Source of the DNA: Ambrosia x helenae
Taxonomy: Eukaryota > Streptophyta > Magnoliopsida > Asterales > Asteraceae
DNA: 64,000 nucleotides
NCBI GenBank assembly: GCA_030844895.1
Contig: CM061231.1
Coordinates: forward strand, 149,272,165-149,336,164
Direction of reading: 5' to 3'
Shown: in pieces, positions 35,682-48,331 of the stretch
Layout of the letters: the number at the start of each line of letters is the position of its first letter
Position numbering within the stretch: position 1 is the stretch's first letter
Made by a program: the position numbers and the translations under genes
The notes under the pieces: model-generated
What the model saw: only the letters and a program-made list of their open reading frames with translations
The model's database searches: none
Told to the model about the DNA's origin: nothing

Positions 35682-37895
35682 ATGAGGAAGAGGGAAAGAG
35701 AGAACCCATGTGGGATTTGCGGGCACTACCACAAATACGAAGAGGGAGAGGTCTGTGGGATATGTGGTCATCGTATGCCTGTCGGTCTTGAGAAATCTTT
35801 GGTTCAAGTTAGCGCCTTTCCTTCTGAAATCTTGTCTGAGTTCTTGTATCTTGGAAGCTATGATAACGCCTCTCGGTCTGAGCTTCTTAAGACTCTTGGG
35901 ATTTCTCGTGTTCTTAATGTCAGTCCCCTTTTCTTTAATGTTTATATTCTTTAGTATTTGTATTTGATTTGATTGTTTATTATTATTATTTTTTTAATAT
36001 GAGTATTTAGTTTGTAAGATTTATCTGTTAGGGTATAAGTTTGTTTTATGAAAACTGGATTTGATTTGAAGTGTATGTTGGTTGATCATTGATTCATTGC
36101 TGTAAAATTTTTGAGATATGGATTTCGATTAGACGCGTTATGCTATCGGCATTTTAGAAGAAATCATGTTTGTTAAGTGTAGGTATAAATGTTTAATAGG
36201 TTTGAATCTTTATGGTGATAGGTTTTTTTTTTATTATTAGTGTGAAAGAACTTTCGTTAGTAAACGGCCTAGTTGTTAATAGCGAGCATAGTGTCTGCTA
36301 TAGCGAATAGCGTAGCTTAGTGTGGCGCTCTGTGTCGCTATATGGTTGGTAGTGACAAATAGAGAGATTTTTGTATTTTTTTTGGTAAAACATACATATA
36401 AATATTTTTATAATTCTCTTCTAGTGTATCGCTAAACATGAAATAGCGCCCGCTATTTCAGCACTATCGCTACGTAGCCAGGGGCGGATGCAGTGTATAC
36501 TCAGGGAGGGGTACGTCTGTCACCTCTCGATTATCCTTGCGAAGTGGAAAAAATAGGTTTTTTTAAGGTATTTTTATAAAATGTTACCCCTAAAACAAAT
36601 TTTTTGTCACCCTTTAAAATAATTTTTATAAAATGTTACACCTTGTTTTATTTTCTAGATCCGCCACTGTACGTAGCGTATTACGTTTATTGATTCTTGA
36701 CTTTTATATGCTGAAAGTGGTAATCTTGTATGGTCTTTAATTGAATATCAGACTTACTAATCGGTGTCATGGTGTGTTTATAGATTATACAACATGTATT
36801 AATGTTCTATAAGTAATGAAAAGTTTTTGTTTGTACACTTTTATCACTGCTGTTCACCAGGCTTTGATTCTATGGCAGAGTGACAGCATTGTTTGTTGTA
36901 TTAACTTCAAAACTGTTTGATCCGTTACAAGGTGTAACATTTATTGCTCATTTGCAGTCATATGTTTTAAAGATCATAACTAGTCAGTGATGATATACTG
37001 ATATTATATATTTGCAGACTGTACCAGCGTGTCAGAATCTTTACAAGAACTCATTTACTTATCATTGCCTTCCTGATAGTCCAACTCTAGCATTTGATAA
37101 TGCAGTTGAGTATCTAGGTATGTATGTTATTACAACATTATGATTTTGTTAATTTGTTTTCCTATGTTTGAGAGACATCATTGTCCTATACGTAAACACA
37201 AGAATGTACAATTAGTTATATAATATAATGTTCGGGATATGAAGTAATCAGAGTCTGAATTTTTTTAGAGATATTTAAAACTAATCGTTCCCGTTTTAAT
37301 TTTGACGTTGCATATGGATACAGAGGTCTGACTTTTGAAAATAATTAGTTACATAAACTCCATGGAGATTTGGAATAATATCTCACAAATGCTTCTTGTT
37401 TTAAATGAGTCTTCTGTTAAAATCCTATGGAAACCCTAAGAGTCTGTGATCAATATCTGTATATTTAAATGTGTTATGCCCTTATTTATTGTTAGTTTGT
37501 TATTATGTTTCAACGTGTACTACATGCTATGCTTCTACATTACAGCTAGTTGATAAAGTATGTTTATTTGGGGCATACGTTAAAGAAGATGAGGGTTGTT
37601 TTTTTGTTGTTGTCAATCTAAGTTTATAACGTAGCAAGTGATGATATTTTACGTATTTCCTTATATATATATATGTGTGTGTGTATGTATATAAAGGGTC
37701 GTTCAATATAAACACTTATACCTATTGTTTAAAATGTGATACATAAGACGCTTATTTAATTGCATAATCATCCGCCCCTCTTTCTCTCTCCTACAGTATC
37801 TACTTAAATTAAAAGAATTATGTACAAGCGCTTATGCGGTTCCTAAAGTACTCTATTTAAAGTTGACTTGTAATGAACGCGCCTACGCATACATC

Positions 37896-37926
<31 letters not shown>

Positions 37927-39087
37927 TTTTTCTCCTTTTTTTCATGGAAGTAGGAAGTGATAACTAAATCATCTTGCTGTATAATGTTTAAAAGGGATTT
38001 GCTTTGTAATTGTATAGCTGTATGTACTTCTATACATTTTATGTGTGTATGCAGAGGACATATTGTTGCATGCGTCAGTGCCATCACTACTATGATATTG
38101 AACTTTGGATATTTGATAATATTAAATAAACTAAATTACTTGTTGTAACACTTTAAATATGCTATCAAACTTGTTTTACAGAGCAATGTGAAAAGGATAA
38201 GGCTCGAGTGCTTGTTCACTGCATGTCAGGAAAAAAACAGGTGAACTCTTGCGGCAAACTTATATTGTTTCAGTGTTCCTTTTGTCATTTTTTTTGTATC
38301 CGCAAATATGTTGGTTGTTTTAGAAACAAAGTGCAGAATTTGAAATTATTTGAAAGAATTGTGATGAACAAGTTGTATTAGTTCACGAATCACGAGAAAC
38401 ATGTATATATTTTGACAGGTCACCAGCAGTGGTTATGGCATTTTTAATGAAGAGCCGAAGGTGGACTTTTGATCAGAGTTACCAATGGGTCAAAGAACGC
38501 AGACCGTCTGTTGACTTAAATCCGGGTACACAAATTAAACCAACATGATTCATAATTGGTTATTGTAGTTAGATTACATGGTTTGATGGTTTAAGTGAAT
38601 TGTTTGTGATATAAAACGATATTAGATATACGCTTTTGCTACTTGAAGTTGTAATCTTAATGAACTATTAGCTCGTTTGAGAAACGTTTTTTGTTTGAGT
38701 AGCTAATATTATATAATTTGCTTCATGACACAAATTTTAAATCCTGTCATGAATATATTTGCAGACATTTTGCAGCAACTACGAGAGTACGCACTGAACC
38801 TTCAGGCGCAAGTGGAGGCCAGCGGTGGTGCTCTGCCTCCCATCTCAGGCGGTGGAGCCCCGTTCAGCTTCGGATTTACAAACTCAACGACCGTGCCGCC
38901 AGCCTTCCCAGCTTTCAACACCACGGCGACCACCACGTCCATTTTTTCCCGTGCAGACATCCCTCCGCCGACTGAGTTCACTTTTGGAGCTGCTGTTCAA
39001 GGTCAGAACACCCCACAAAATCCGGTGTCTTCTGGGCCAAGTGCTGTGAATCCAAACGCGACAGACGTATCAATGGATGGATCTTAA
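35682..39087 (+). CDS. IBR5: IBR5-like dual-specificity phosphatase, frameshift at catalytic loop
   Basis: Five exons: 35682-35918, 37018-37117, 38182-38240, 38419-38525 and 38765-39087. The protein starts MRKRERENPCGICGHYHKYE with two CxxC pairs, a feature of plant IBR5, a MAPK phosphatase that modulates auxin and ABA responses. Exons 1-2 give EFLYLGSYDNASRSELLK and the following phosphatase core. Exon 3 ends in the active-site loop HCMSGK; exon 4 starts with SPAVVMAFLMK. The A run before the exon 3 donor has seven A residues where six are needed to keep the HCxxGxxRSP signature in frame. As written the CDS totals 826 bp, one base more than a multiple of three; with six A it would code 274 residues. 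The extra base may be a sequencing error, an allele or a true lesion. The C-terminus is a Ser/Pro-rich tail. MITEs sit in the promoter and in intron 1. Confidence 0.88.
36479..36669. mobile_element. hAT MITE in IBR5 intron 1
   Basis: An exact 8-bp duplication TACGTAGC lies at 36471-36478 and 36670-36677. The ends are CAGGGGCGGATGCAG and, reversed, CAGTGGCGGATCTAG, the common CAG-GGCGGA terminus of plant hAT MITEs. Length 191 bp. It sits in intron 1 of the phosphatase gene, away from splice sites. Around it (36240-36470) are inverted TAGCG-rich words that suggest an older element into which it inserted. Confidence 0.85.
37895..37925. repeat. (AC)n microsatellite in IBR5 intron 2
   Basis: About 15 AC repeats within intron 2. 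Useful only as a length marker. Confidence 0.85.
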
Positions 39088-39349
39088 GATTTGGGTTATT
39101 TGTGCAAATCTTATGAGAAGCCATGAATGGGAATGAAAGTTTGAATGTAAATGGTGAATGAAAGCTTTAGGCTTGTTAGACCTCACAGCCTTAGAAGGCC
39201 AACACCTGACATTTTAATATTATTATTACTAGGCTTCCATTTCCACTTTTGTTTTTCTTTTCTTTGCATTAATTTTGTTTGTATGGGTTCAAAATTCAAC
39301 TCATGAACAATCATTCTATGAAATCTTGGAAAAAAGAAAAAAAAGTTTC
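39088..39349. other. IBR5 3' flank
   Basis: The sequence directly after the phosphatase stop codon contains the expected 3'UTR. No further gene is seen. Confidence 0.4.
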
Positions 39350-39735
39350 CGCGGATTATCATGATCACGTTGATGTTCCATCGACGAAATTCTTGGTTGG
39401 TTTCGTATTAACTTTTGGTTTTGTTGGATGTTTATAAGCGAGTCAAACTTGAACAAGCCTTTGATGAAGATGTCCGTGTATTATGAGCATGAAGGAACAT
39501 GACTTACTCATTGCTTGATATTTGGTATGCTGATGTTGCATTCGATTATTTGAAAGGTAAACAGCCTCTACATTGGCATATTAGACAATGTCATAGCAAC
39601 TAAATGTGTTCTATCATGAGCCGACGATCGAGCCATGAGCATGAAGTTTGTTTTTATATGACCACACCGGTTGAACCACAATCTTAATAAGAGCATTGTA
39701 TTCATCCTTAGTAGTTGTGTTCAAGTGTGGATCAG
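39350..39735 (-). pseudogene. Ty1/Copia RNase H remnant
   Basis: Reading the minus strand in shifting frames gives TKDEYNALIKIVVQPV, then a region like NVEAVYLSNNRMQHQHTKY, then TDIFIKGL near 39460. These follow the order of the Copia RNase H end (STEAEYRAL, AVYMSSNPVQHQRTKH, ADIFTKGLP). Stops and frame changes are frequent, so it is an old fragment. It may belong with the primer-binding-like motif at 40612. Confidence 0.55.
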
Positions 39736-39906
39736 ATAAGGGTGGTTAATGTACAGGAAAAATGGTGGATGTGTGGTGACATGAAAGTTAACGATTGGTT
39801 TGGTAATACCATGTTGGGCTCGAGTGATCATAAAATGGGTATAAGTGGCGGTCATGGCTACGGTTATATAATATCCTAGTGGATTTTCACAAGAATTGTT
39901 ATATAA

Positions 39907-40395
39907 CTAGTAAAATACGCGCTGCGCTAAGCGCGGCGTAGAAACATAACCGACGCCGATTCGTGAGAACCTGCAGATTTTTCCGACGAACAGCGGAGTT
40001 ACACCAACAGTATTGCGAGGGTCTGCTAATCGGATAACACAACGCAGAGAGTCGTATTGATCCGTCGGTATGCCGGTGCGCGTTGCAGCGAGCAAAACGC
40101 CTAAACCGCCGGAAAACAATTGATAAAAGAAAACATCTACGATCTTGGCCACCCGCCGACGACGTCTCTGTCATCACGATCGCAATGAAACACCACTTGA
40201 AAAAGAGGATTTACTAATAAAAGTAATGCGATGCTTTTTCGTAATTACCTCGAAACTAAAAGCCTTTTATTTTGGTTTTAATAATAAAATTACTGCGATG
40301 ACATTTTCGTAATTAATTCGAAATTGAAGTCCTTTTATCTCGCGCTTACCGAGATTACTATTGCTAAGGATCACAAATGTTATATATATAATATC
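39907..40395 (-). mobile_element. Short non-autonomous Helitron (tentative)
   Basis: On the minus strand the end reads GCGCAGCGCGTATTTTACTAG followed by T. A GC-rich hairpin (GCCGCGC...GCGCAGC) stands about 8-10 bases before a terminal CTAG|T, and the adjacent host base is A/T, as Helitrons require. The GC content of 39910-40170 contrasts with its flanks. The opposite (TC) end is not certain; 40395 is a guess at the edge of the changed base composition. No Rep/helicase is encoded. Confidence 0.35.
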
Positions 40396-40611
40396 CTTCT
40401 TTGTGAAAATGAAAAAAAAAAATGCACAATTAGCTAGGGCACGTACCATGCAAAGCTTTGTACGTCTATGTTATCCATGGTTGTAAAAGTCCCCAGGCGT
40501 TAGTTAGCCGCTGGGGTACCGACTTGCATTGCGTTTGTGATTGAGTAGAGTAATATTAGAGGCTTGTGTTCTCCGATTTTTAATAGTGGTAGCTATGGTG
40601 GAGCCAATGGT

Positions 40612-40624
40612 GGCTCTGATACCA
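40612..40624 (-). other. Relic tRNA-Met primer-binding motif
   Basis: GGCTCTGATACCA on the plus strand is the inverse of TGGTATCAGAGCC, the primer-binding sequence complementary to the 3' end of initiator tRNA-Met used by most Copia elements. The sequence to the right would then be the end of a minus-strand 5' LTR. No intact LTR pair was found. Confidence 0.5.
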
Positions 40625-40629
40625 AATTA

Positions 40630-42445
40630 GAGCACACAGAATGAATGTTTAGGGATTGTAACAAGGATTTTATAATACACTATTTCATCTTTATAAAATC
40701 TACCCTTCACGGTCTTTTAATTACAATGTGATCTGATATAGTCATACATTTGTATGTGTTGTAATTAACTTATTTTTCACTTCATAATATGCTATGATCA
40801 AATACAAACGTACATCAATGATTATCACATACTTCAGGTAAACCATTTGCATTGAACGTTATCTCCACTAGTTATTTAAACACTTTATTTCTTTAATACA
40901 TAATTATGAATTTTATCTTATTAAACGATATCATAATGAATTTTATCTTATTAAATGGCATCATACAATGCTGATATGGTTCGAATGTTCCATGGGGCGT
41001 TCGTTAGTGTGACTAAAGGTTGAATGTGGAAATTCGTTGTACCTGGACATCTATTAATAACATTCTTGTAATTTTTTTAATAAGTATTTCATTAAATCAA
41101 GGGTATTAGAGTTTAATAATCTAAACTTTCACAAATTGGCTGGTAATAATATGTACTTAAAAAATTTTCAACAACAAACCTAACTTTCTGATATTTTTAC
41201 TCTGGTACATTTTAACTGATGACTAACCAAGTTAGTGGACGCTGACATGGCACTTGTCAGCGTCTACGTTATCATCCATGCCAGTGTTGGCATGCCACGT
41301 CAGCATCAACTAACTGAGTTTGTTCTCAGTTAACAAATGTTCATTATCGGCCAATATGTTGAAGTTGAGATCGTTGTTGGGAATTTTATAACTATAGATT
41401 ATTGTCGGCCAATGAGTGAAAGTTTGAATTATTAAAATCCAATGCCCCTTAAAACAAACAAGTTGCATCTGAATAGTGGGTAAGTGAGCAACAAGCTGCG
41501 CTGCTATCCCCTTTTGGATCGCAAAACCTATTCTACTGAACACAAACCCTTGGTTCCTAGAGCTCTGCGAGTTACTGTGGACCAGTTTCTGCACTCGCTC
41601 CAAGAAGCGAACCGTCTTAGGGGCTAAGGATCCAAATGTGCCAAAGGCAAACTGTAAGACTCCTCTCATAATATTCACCTTTAACCATTGATTAGTTTAA
41701 ATTACATATTATAAACGTGTGACTAAATGCGAGGTTTCAAAAACATTTTTCTTCTTTGTTGGTTTTGATATTGTAAACAAAACATCAACATCCGGGATGT
41801 TAACATTTACAAGTCTCGAAACCTATAGTCATGATTAACTATAGGGATAATTACAACTCAAAACTTAAAAGTTGATGTCTTGCGAAAGCGTAAAGAGATT
41901 GAGTGTTCGGGTTCCCAAAAAGCTAGTCCTCCTATCCGAAGCGCACGCTGTACCTATGGTTTGATCACCAAAAATCATGTTATAAAATAATCAATAAGGT
42001 CATGAAATAATCTACAAGCCCGAACGATGCGCACCCAAGCCAAAAGATCCCAAACCAAATCAATAAGGTCACTAACCACCACTGTCACCCACCCACCACC
42101 GCCGTCACCTCTCACCATCACCTCCACCAACTACCACCACCACCACCACCACCCTTCACCCCAGTTGTCACCCACCACCAGCACCCGTCACCGCCACACA
42201 TCACCACCCATCAACACCGTCACTAGCCACCCCCATCACTGCCACTCACCACCAATTTTATTCCTTCGTCTTTTCATGCCTACCAAACAACAAAAAGTAA
42301 TACTTTGTTTTTTCCCCACAAGGAAATTAAACAAGAAATGGAATGGTAATGATCCATTCCATTACCTGGTGCATTCCATTACTTCATTCATTTTATTCCC
42401 TCATCCATTCCATTACTCATATCAAACAGACCCTAAGTTTATTAC
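40630..42445. other. Gene-free interval left of the large Gypsy element
   Basis: Contents: an inverted repeat around 41229-41320 (TTAGTGGACGCTGACATGGCA and a near-inverse), a 122-codon minus-strand frame at 41310-41678 with no domain I can name, a CAC-rich low-complexity patch at 42075-42252, and CATTCCATTAC repeats at 42350-42420. The last 5 bp, ATTAC, are the target duplication of the Gypsy element. Confidence 0.45.
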
Positions 42446-42882
42446 TGAAGAGGTATAAGGATTTATACCGTGGCTTGTAACAAGCTACGGCCAAATGGCC
42501 TAAAGCTACAGCACATGAAAGACCGAGCCATGTCACCCCAGTCGATGTAAGTACATACCACCTTCGGAAGTCAGAAGCTTCCGAAGGAAAGTACAAGGGA
42601 GTTCGAAGCAAATTACAACTTTGCTGACCACTATAAATACCCCCACAAAGTACAATCGAACACATGAATGCTTACACTCCGAAACCACACTTTCTCTCTC
42701 TAAACAAATACTTATCCTCACGCTGGAGGGTGGTTAAGGAGAGGCCCTCCCTCCTCATCTGTAACGAGCCTAACGGTTTTCTACCTTGTGCAGGTTTAAA
42801 CTCATGTTCGGAACACTCAAGATCTCACTAAGTCGTCCCTGTTGTCATCTAATTACAGGTTCGTCCACCTTTTGGATCTTCA
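42446..42882 (+). repeat. 5' LTR of the Gypsy element
   Basis: Starts TGAAGAGG and ends ATCTTCA. A TATA-like CTATAAATACCC lies at about 42631. The start of the internal region has GGCGCC three bases further on. It pairs with 56772-57207. Confidence 0.9.
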
Positions 42883-42950
42883 ATTGGCGCCATCCGTTTG
42901 TACAACCGTTTTCTTTAACTTTTTAAGTAAGGATTTCGACTGTTTTTCCC

Positions 42951-43438
42951 ATGGCGGCTTCATCTGAAGGTTTCACGATAGCGGACATTACACAGACCGA
43001 ACGCGAGGACGAGGTCACTGCTGTAACATCCTCTACCGTTGTTGTATCATCTGTGGGTCCCTTTCAGATAGAAGGACGACATATGTTCACTCCAATTTCG
43101 GTAGAAAATATGATTCCAAGACGTCCGGACTCCGTTCCGGAGTTTGATGATGCCTTCCTCACCAAGAATCGTGACTTTCTGTTACAATTGTAGGCACAAC
43201 AAGACAAGGAGGAAAAACTTAAGAGTGTACAAGTAAACTTGTTCCCAACCGAAGAAGGACTTCTCACGTCCTCCGGACAAGGATCAGGCCTTGTGTCATA
43301 AGCCACTTATTCAACGGTGGTTACTACTCCTTCGTTCGGAACTCCACATAGAAGTTATATCCCGCACGGGTACTTCGGAACAACACCTCTTGTCACTATG
43401 GTGGTAGAACAAAGGGTGGTTGTTACCATGGCTGCAGA
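42951..43438 (+). pseudogene. Gypsy gag, N-terminal part
   Basis: The frame starts MAASSEGFTIADI 68 bp after the LTR and carries two in-frame stops (near 43191 and 43300). It is cut at 43438 by the hAT insertion, and the frame resumes beyond 51490. No known catalytic motif is expected here; this region forms the leader part of gag. Confidence 0.65.
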
Positions 43439-44007
43439 TAGGGGTGAGCAATAAACGGTTCTGAACCGGGAAAACCGTGAAACCGACCCGGAACCGCTAG
43501 AACCGAACCGAATTAATGTTATAGGTTCCGGTTCTCATATTTTGGCATAATCGGTTCCCGGTTCGGTTCCGGTTAGAACCGACGGGTCCAGTTAAGAACC
43601 GTTAGAACCGTTTTGAATTAAATTAAATATTTAAATATTCTATTATTAGTTTGAAATAGAATGTGTTGTTTTCTTCTTTATAGTTCTTAACACTTTTAAA
43701 TTGTTTTACTTGGTAGGAATGTAGGGTATTGCCTTATGTGATGGTCAGCAGTCAGCACAGCTTGTTCTGACCCGTTTAATCTATATAAAAAGAATGATTT
43801 GATCCGAACAAAACATATTTTGATACGTAAACTGCTATACTTTTAGTAACCATGTTTAACACAAACTGTTGATAATTTTTTTTTAAGAGAAATCATTATT
43901 TTTGTTTATTTTTTTATTTAATTGTTAATGTTAATTTTAGGATTTTATTGACAACCGGTTCCGGTCTAGAACCGTTTCATGAGAACCGTTTCACCCGGTT
44001 CTGGAAC

Positions 44008-45951
44008 TGTAACACCCCAACCGATGGCGGAAACATCGAGGTGTCACGTAGTGACGATTGTTCAATAGCTCATGGACTAAAAGTGTAAATATTAATACAT
44101 TGATTAAATAGTTTATTACATTGAAATGAATTACAACGATTCTAAATGTCAACTAAACCGAAATACAATGAATCCAAAATCTAAGTAAAATTCCAAAAGC
44201 TTAAAAGTCATCTCATAAATAACCTGAAACATGTACGAAAATGAGTTGGTCAATACAAAATGTATTGGTGAGCATACCCTGTTTGAATAAAACATAGTAG
44301 GAGAAGTGTTTAGCAATTCATGTGCGGTACCATATGCAATTATGTAATAAGTAATATCCGTTCAAAATCAACCCTATGTAAAGAAAAGCAGATATATATA
44401 GTATGCGCTAGTAGTAATGTAATACATAGCAATGACAAGGACTCTCAACAGAGTCACAAGGGTATATACCATAGTACTATTCATTGAAATGCCAGGCCCT
44501 CAAAGGTTAATGATTTTGACAAGTCATAGACACGCAAATTAACATAACGCAAACACACATGAGAATTTCATTTAGTGAAAGAATAACATTTAGTAACAGT
44601 GTACATGAATAGCCCCAAAAGAGTAAAACATGAAAAAGGGGAAAGATATACTCACAGTTTGAGAAAGCGATCAAACCTACACGTTAAACTGCCACGAACA
44701 TTGTCCTCAAACGAACTCTATAACCGAATAAGCGATGGTTACTACCAAATCCAATATCAACACATAACCCGACTACTCTAAACCATTCAACGATTTAATT
44801 TCGTCATTTAATATATTTCGTCGTGACGAACTACTTTCTGTGTAAATATTCAAACACACTTTATATTACGATATGCAATAATGATTCTAATTAGTTGTAC
44901 ATAAACTACTTTACATAAATAGTTTATTTATAAATAAAAAATATATATCTAGTCTATAAATTTTCAATGATTATAATAAAAATATTTCATATTTATTTAA
45001 AGTTTAGTACATAAAATATTACTGTTCTTTTATCACAAAATACCAACACATAGATGTTTAAAAGAAAAATGGTTATGGTGCATGGTTATCGAACCAAGAG
45101 ATTTAAAAACATATGGTGGCCAACATAAAAAATCATCGCCTTCTTTTATAACAATTCGCAGAAACCAATTATTTTTGTATCAATGTTTCTTAAACCGAAA
45201 ATAATACTCATTTGGCTAAACTTGATGATAAAGAAAAAGAAAGTTAGATCTTTACCTTATTTGCATAGATGAAAACCATTTTGATGTGTTCTTGAAATAG
45301 AAATTGCAAATTGGTTGAAATGTGATTGCGAGGTTGTTTTATAAAGAGGATGGGATGAAACCCAAGATTTCCATGTGGTTATGTATATACTTATACATAG
45401 TATGTCAAAATATATATTCTCCAAAAAAAAAAAACGTACTAAAGACTTCAAATTTAGAGTTTAAAATGACTTCTATGTCTTTTAACTCTTATCATTTATT
45501 ATTAGCACTAAAACGGTTTTTGCAAATAAAAATGAATTGATGACCACAATGATGAACTATTCATATTACTATTATTATAAATTTATTAGTCACGTAATAC
45601 TTTTTAAGTTACAATTCAAATAAAATAAATTTTGAAAAAATAAACGGATGCATTTAAATTCTTAATGAAGCCAAATATGTTTTTTTTAATGTTAGTATAA
45701 TATTAATTTAATCACCACAACTCTGTATCTATTTGCGACTAGTATTATCGGTAGAAAATATATATATATATATAATTAACATATAACATTAACAAATCAA
45801 AAATCTATTAACATATAAAAAAAATACCTTTTTCTATATAAAACTATTTTGTTATTAGATCTATGTGTGTGTGCGTATATATATATATATATATATATAT
45901 ATAGGACACTAAAGATATAGTTAAGTTACAAAAAAAATCGCGAATGTTACA
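44008..45951 (-). repeat. 3' LTR of the non-autonomous element
   Basis: 1,944 bp, uninterrupted. The (TA)n tract at 45885-45902 and the 45750-45775 AT run are length-variable between the two LTRs. Confidence 0.88.
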
Positions 45952-47875
45952 GTCTCCCCTACTTTAGAAAATTTCGTCTCGAAATTTCTGTCAAGTGGCG
46001 GTTCCTATGAAACAGAAGGCGTTGTAAAAGTCAAGTAGATGTTAAAATTTGCATCGTTTAAAATTTAAAGTAATGGTTTATTATCCAACGCAAAAGCTTC
46101 AAATTCTTTGACAGTTAACCCAAAGATTAAGAAATTGAGAGTTTAAATGTGAAAGGCTTTGGGAATGTGTAACTGGTGAGGGGCAGAGGTACTAATGAAG
46201 CAGTCTCCCCTACTTTAGAAAGGTTTCTGACTGAACTTCATCAAATATACAACAAGATTTCAAATGACTGAGGGTGTAAGAGTATACAAGGTTCGTGCTT
46301 TCTGTGTGGATGGTCAAGGGAAAGACTCTAGGAAGACGAGTTAAAGCTCGTGTAAGAATGTTCTTATAAAAAATGCTAGCTATTAGTCAACGATCTGGTG
46401 AAGAGGTAGTAATGGGTAGGTTATTGGTCAAACTCCTAGTCCGTTCCCCCGGTATCGTTTATGCTTATATATAGGGTGTACCGCAGCTGACCCACCACAC
46501 TCCCGATACTTTGGACTCGTACTGATTGTCTACCAACAGCCTAAATAGAATTACACACCACCCTCATGTACCTGTAAACCCATGATTGCGTTCCGGACCG
46601 TAATCACCGATTTACCTTACACTAAGGTGTTATGCTTTTCCATAACCTTAACAAGAAATAAATGCGTGCAACCAATATGTAATAGCCACTGTAATGAATA
46701 ATGTTCAATCATGACATGGTTAGAGGTCCTTCCCTTTCGGGTTTACCCTTTAACCGTAATGAGAATAACATGTAAGTGTAAGACATGGTTAGAGGTTCTT
46801 CCCTTTCAGGTTCACCCTTAACCGGCAAATTCCTGTTCACATCGTTGCTCTAAACACCTATATTGATAAAATCTGAGGTTTACACCGTTCCCCTCGGATT
46901 AAAGAAATACTCTAATCCGAGTCGTACGTGGGCACTGGCTTAGATCTCATACGAGTTATCAACTAGTATGTTCATTGACCATGATGATGAACAAAATAAT
47001 GTAAAGTATAACAGGGTTTTGCTCAAAACAGGGAAGGTAAAAAAAAATATATGCATACCAAATATGCGTTTGTCTAAGTAGCATAAAAGTTTCATTCGAA
47101 AAGAAAATATAACGTAAATTGAGTAATCGCACAATTGCACAAAATGAAAGTAAACGAGTTGAACTCTTGAAAATATACAGAGTGAAAATAATCATAAATA
47201 ACGTGTTAGAAATAACCATGAATAAAGTAGTGCTAGAATAAAATAATAAAGTTTACGGCTAATGAGAGTAGTCTACTAACATAAGGGTTTAAGTTTAGTT
47301 AGTTTGACATATATGCATTATATGATAAAGGACAATTAGTAACATTCTGATAAAGATGTGTCCAATATTTTGTTAGACTAAAAGTTTTGCGACTGAAAGA
47401 GTGTGAGTGTAATAGGATAAATTTTCGTTTATAAAAAATGTAGTGTGCTCAAACTTTGTGATATAGTTGAAAGGATAACTTTGTAATGTATGAGGATCAC
47501 TTTTTAAAAATCGAAGTGTGTTTTAGATTCAAAACAAGGTTCATTTGAAAAACCTTCGTAATTACACGTTTTCATGTGTTTACAAGAAGTTGAGTTTGAA
47601 AAAAAAAATGTTATAAGATTTATTATTAGTTGCAAATTTCTCCCGAAGACATATATTGGATACGTCATATGAAAACAAAAGGTTTACATTTGACCTTTAA
47701 AATATGCAATACAAGTTTGTAAAATGCAAAATGAAACCATTCCATGAAGTATATGTAAATCTAATGTGTTTTAAAAGACCAATATTTAAAATGACGTGAA
47801 TGATAAAATTAACGTATGTAATAGATTACCAATATTTAAGAAAATTCATAATCAACGAGATGTAGAAATAGATCC

Positions 47876-48116
47876 TTGAGATGTGGATTTCACTCCTAAC
47901 TCAAAGATGTATTTCAAAATTGAAAACGATTGTGGAATGAAACCAATCACTAAGTTAAGGATATCACTCCCAGCTTAGTGGTTAAGTTTCTTTTTGAAGG
48001 AAATACTCTTTGAGGTGTGGATGTCACTCCTATCTCAAAGGCATATTCCTAAGATAAATAACATATAGAGGAGTGAAACTAATCACCAAGGTATGGATGT
48101 CACTCCTAACTTGGTG
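47876..48116 (-). other. Four hairpins with a shared loop next to the primer site
   Basis: Four inverted repeats share a loop close to GTGTGGATGTCACTCCTAA but have different stems: TTGAG/CTCAA (47876-47904), CACTAAG/CTTAGTG (47948-47980), CTTTGAG/CTCAAAG (48008-48040) and CACCAAG/CTTGGTG (48084-48116). In the element's own orientation they lie about 215-455 nt downstream of the 5' LTR, within the leader RNA. This is the location of packaging and dimerisation signals in retroelements. The functional reading is an inference. Confidence 0.6.
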
Positions 48117-48331
48117 CTATCGTTTCGTTTGTGAAATACGAGCGTATTCTTTTCTAAGTAAAATACCAAAAGAATAACGAGAAAGTATAATAGCAAAAAT
48201 ACTTAGAAAGAAAATATAAGAATAAAGAGGAATATACACGAGAGGACTCGTGAAAGTAAGCTTAGTTATAGACTAGGCTAAAAGGCATTCTAATAACCTA
48301 ATTCCCTATAACCATGGCTCTGATACCAATC

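Noticed and set aside
41310..41678. 122-codon minus-strand frame
   Set aside because: Part of it looks protein-like (FAFGTFGS, SRIGFAIQKGIAAQLVA), but I cannot name a family and the N- and C-terminal parts lie in repeat-like DNA. Kept only as a note.
42027..42458. His/Pro/Thr-rich 143-codon frame
   Set aside because: It is a translation of a CAC-rich low-complexity patch and crosses into the Gypsy LTR.
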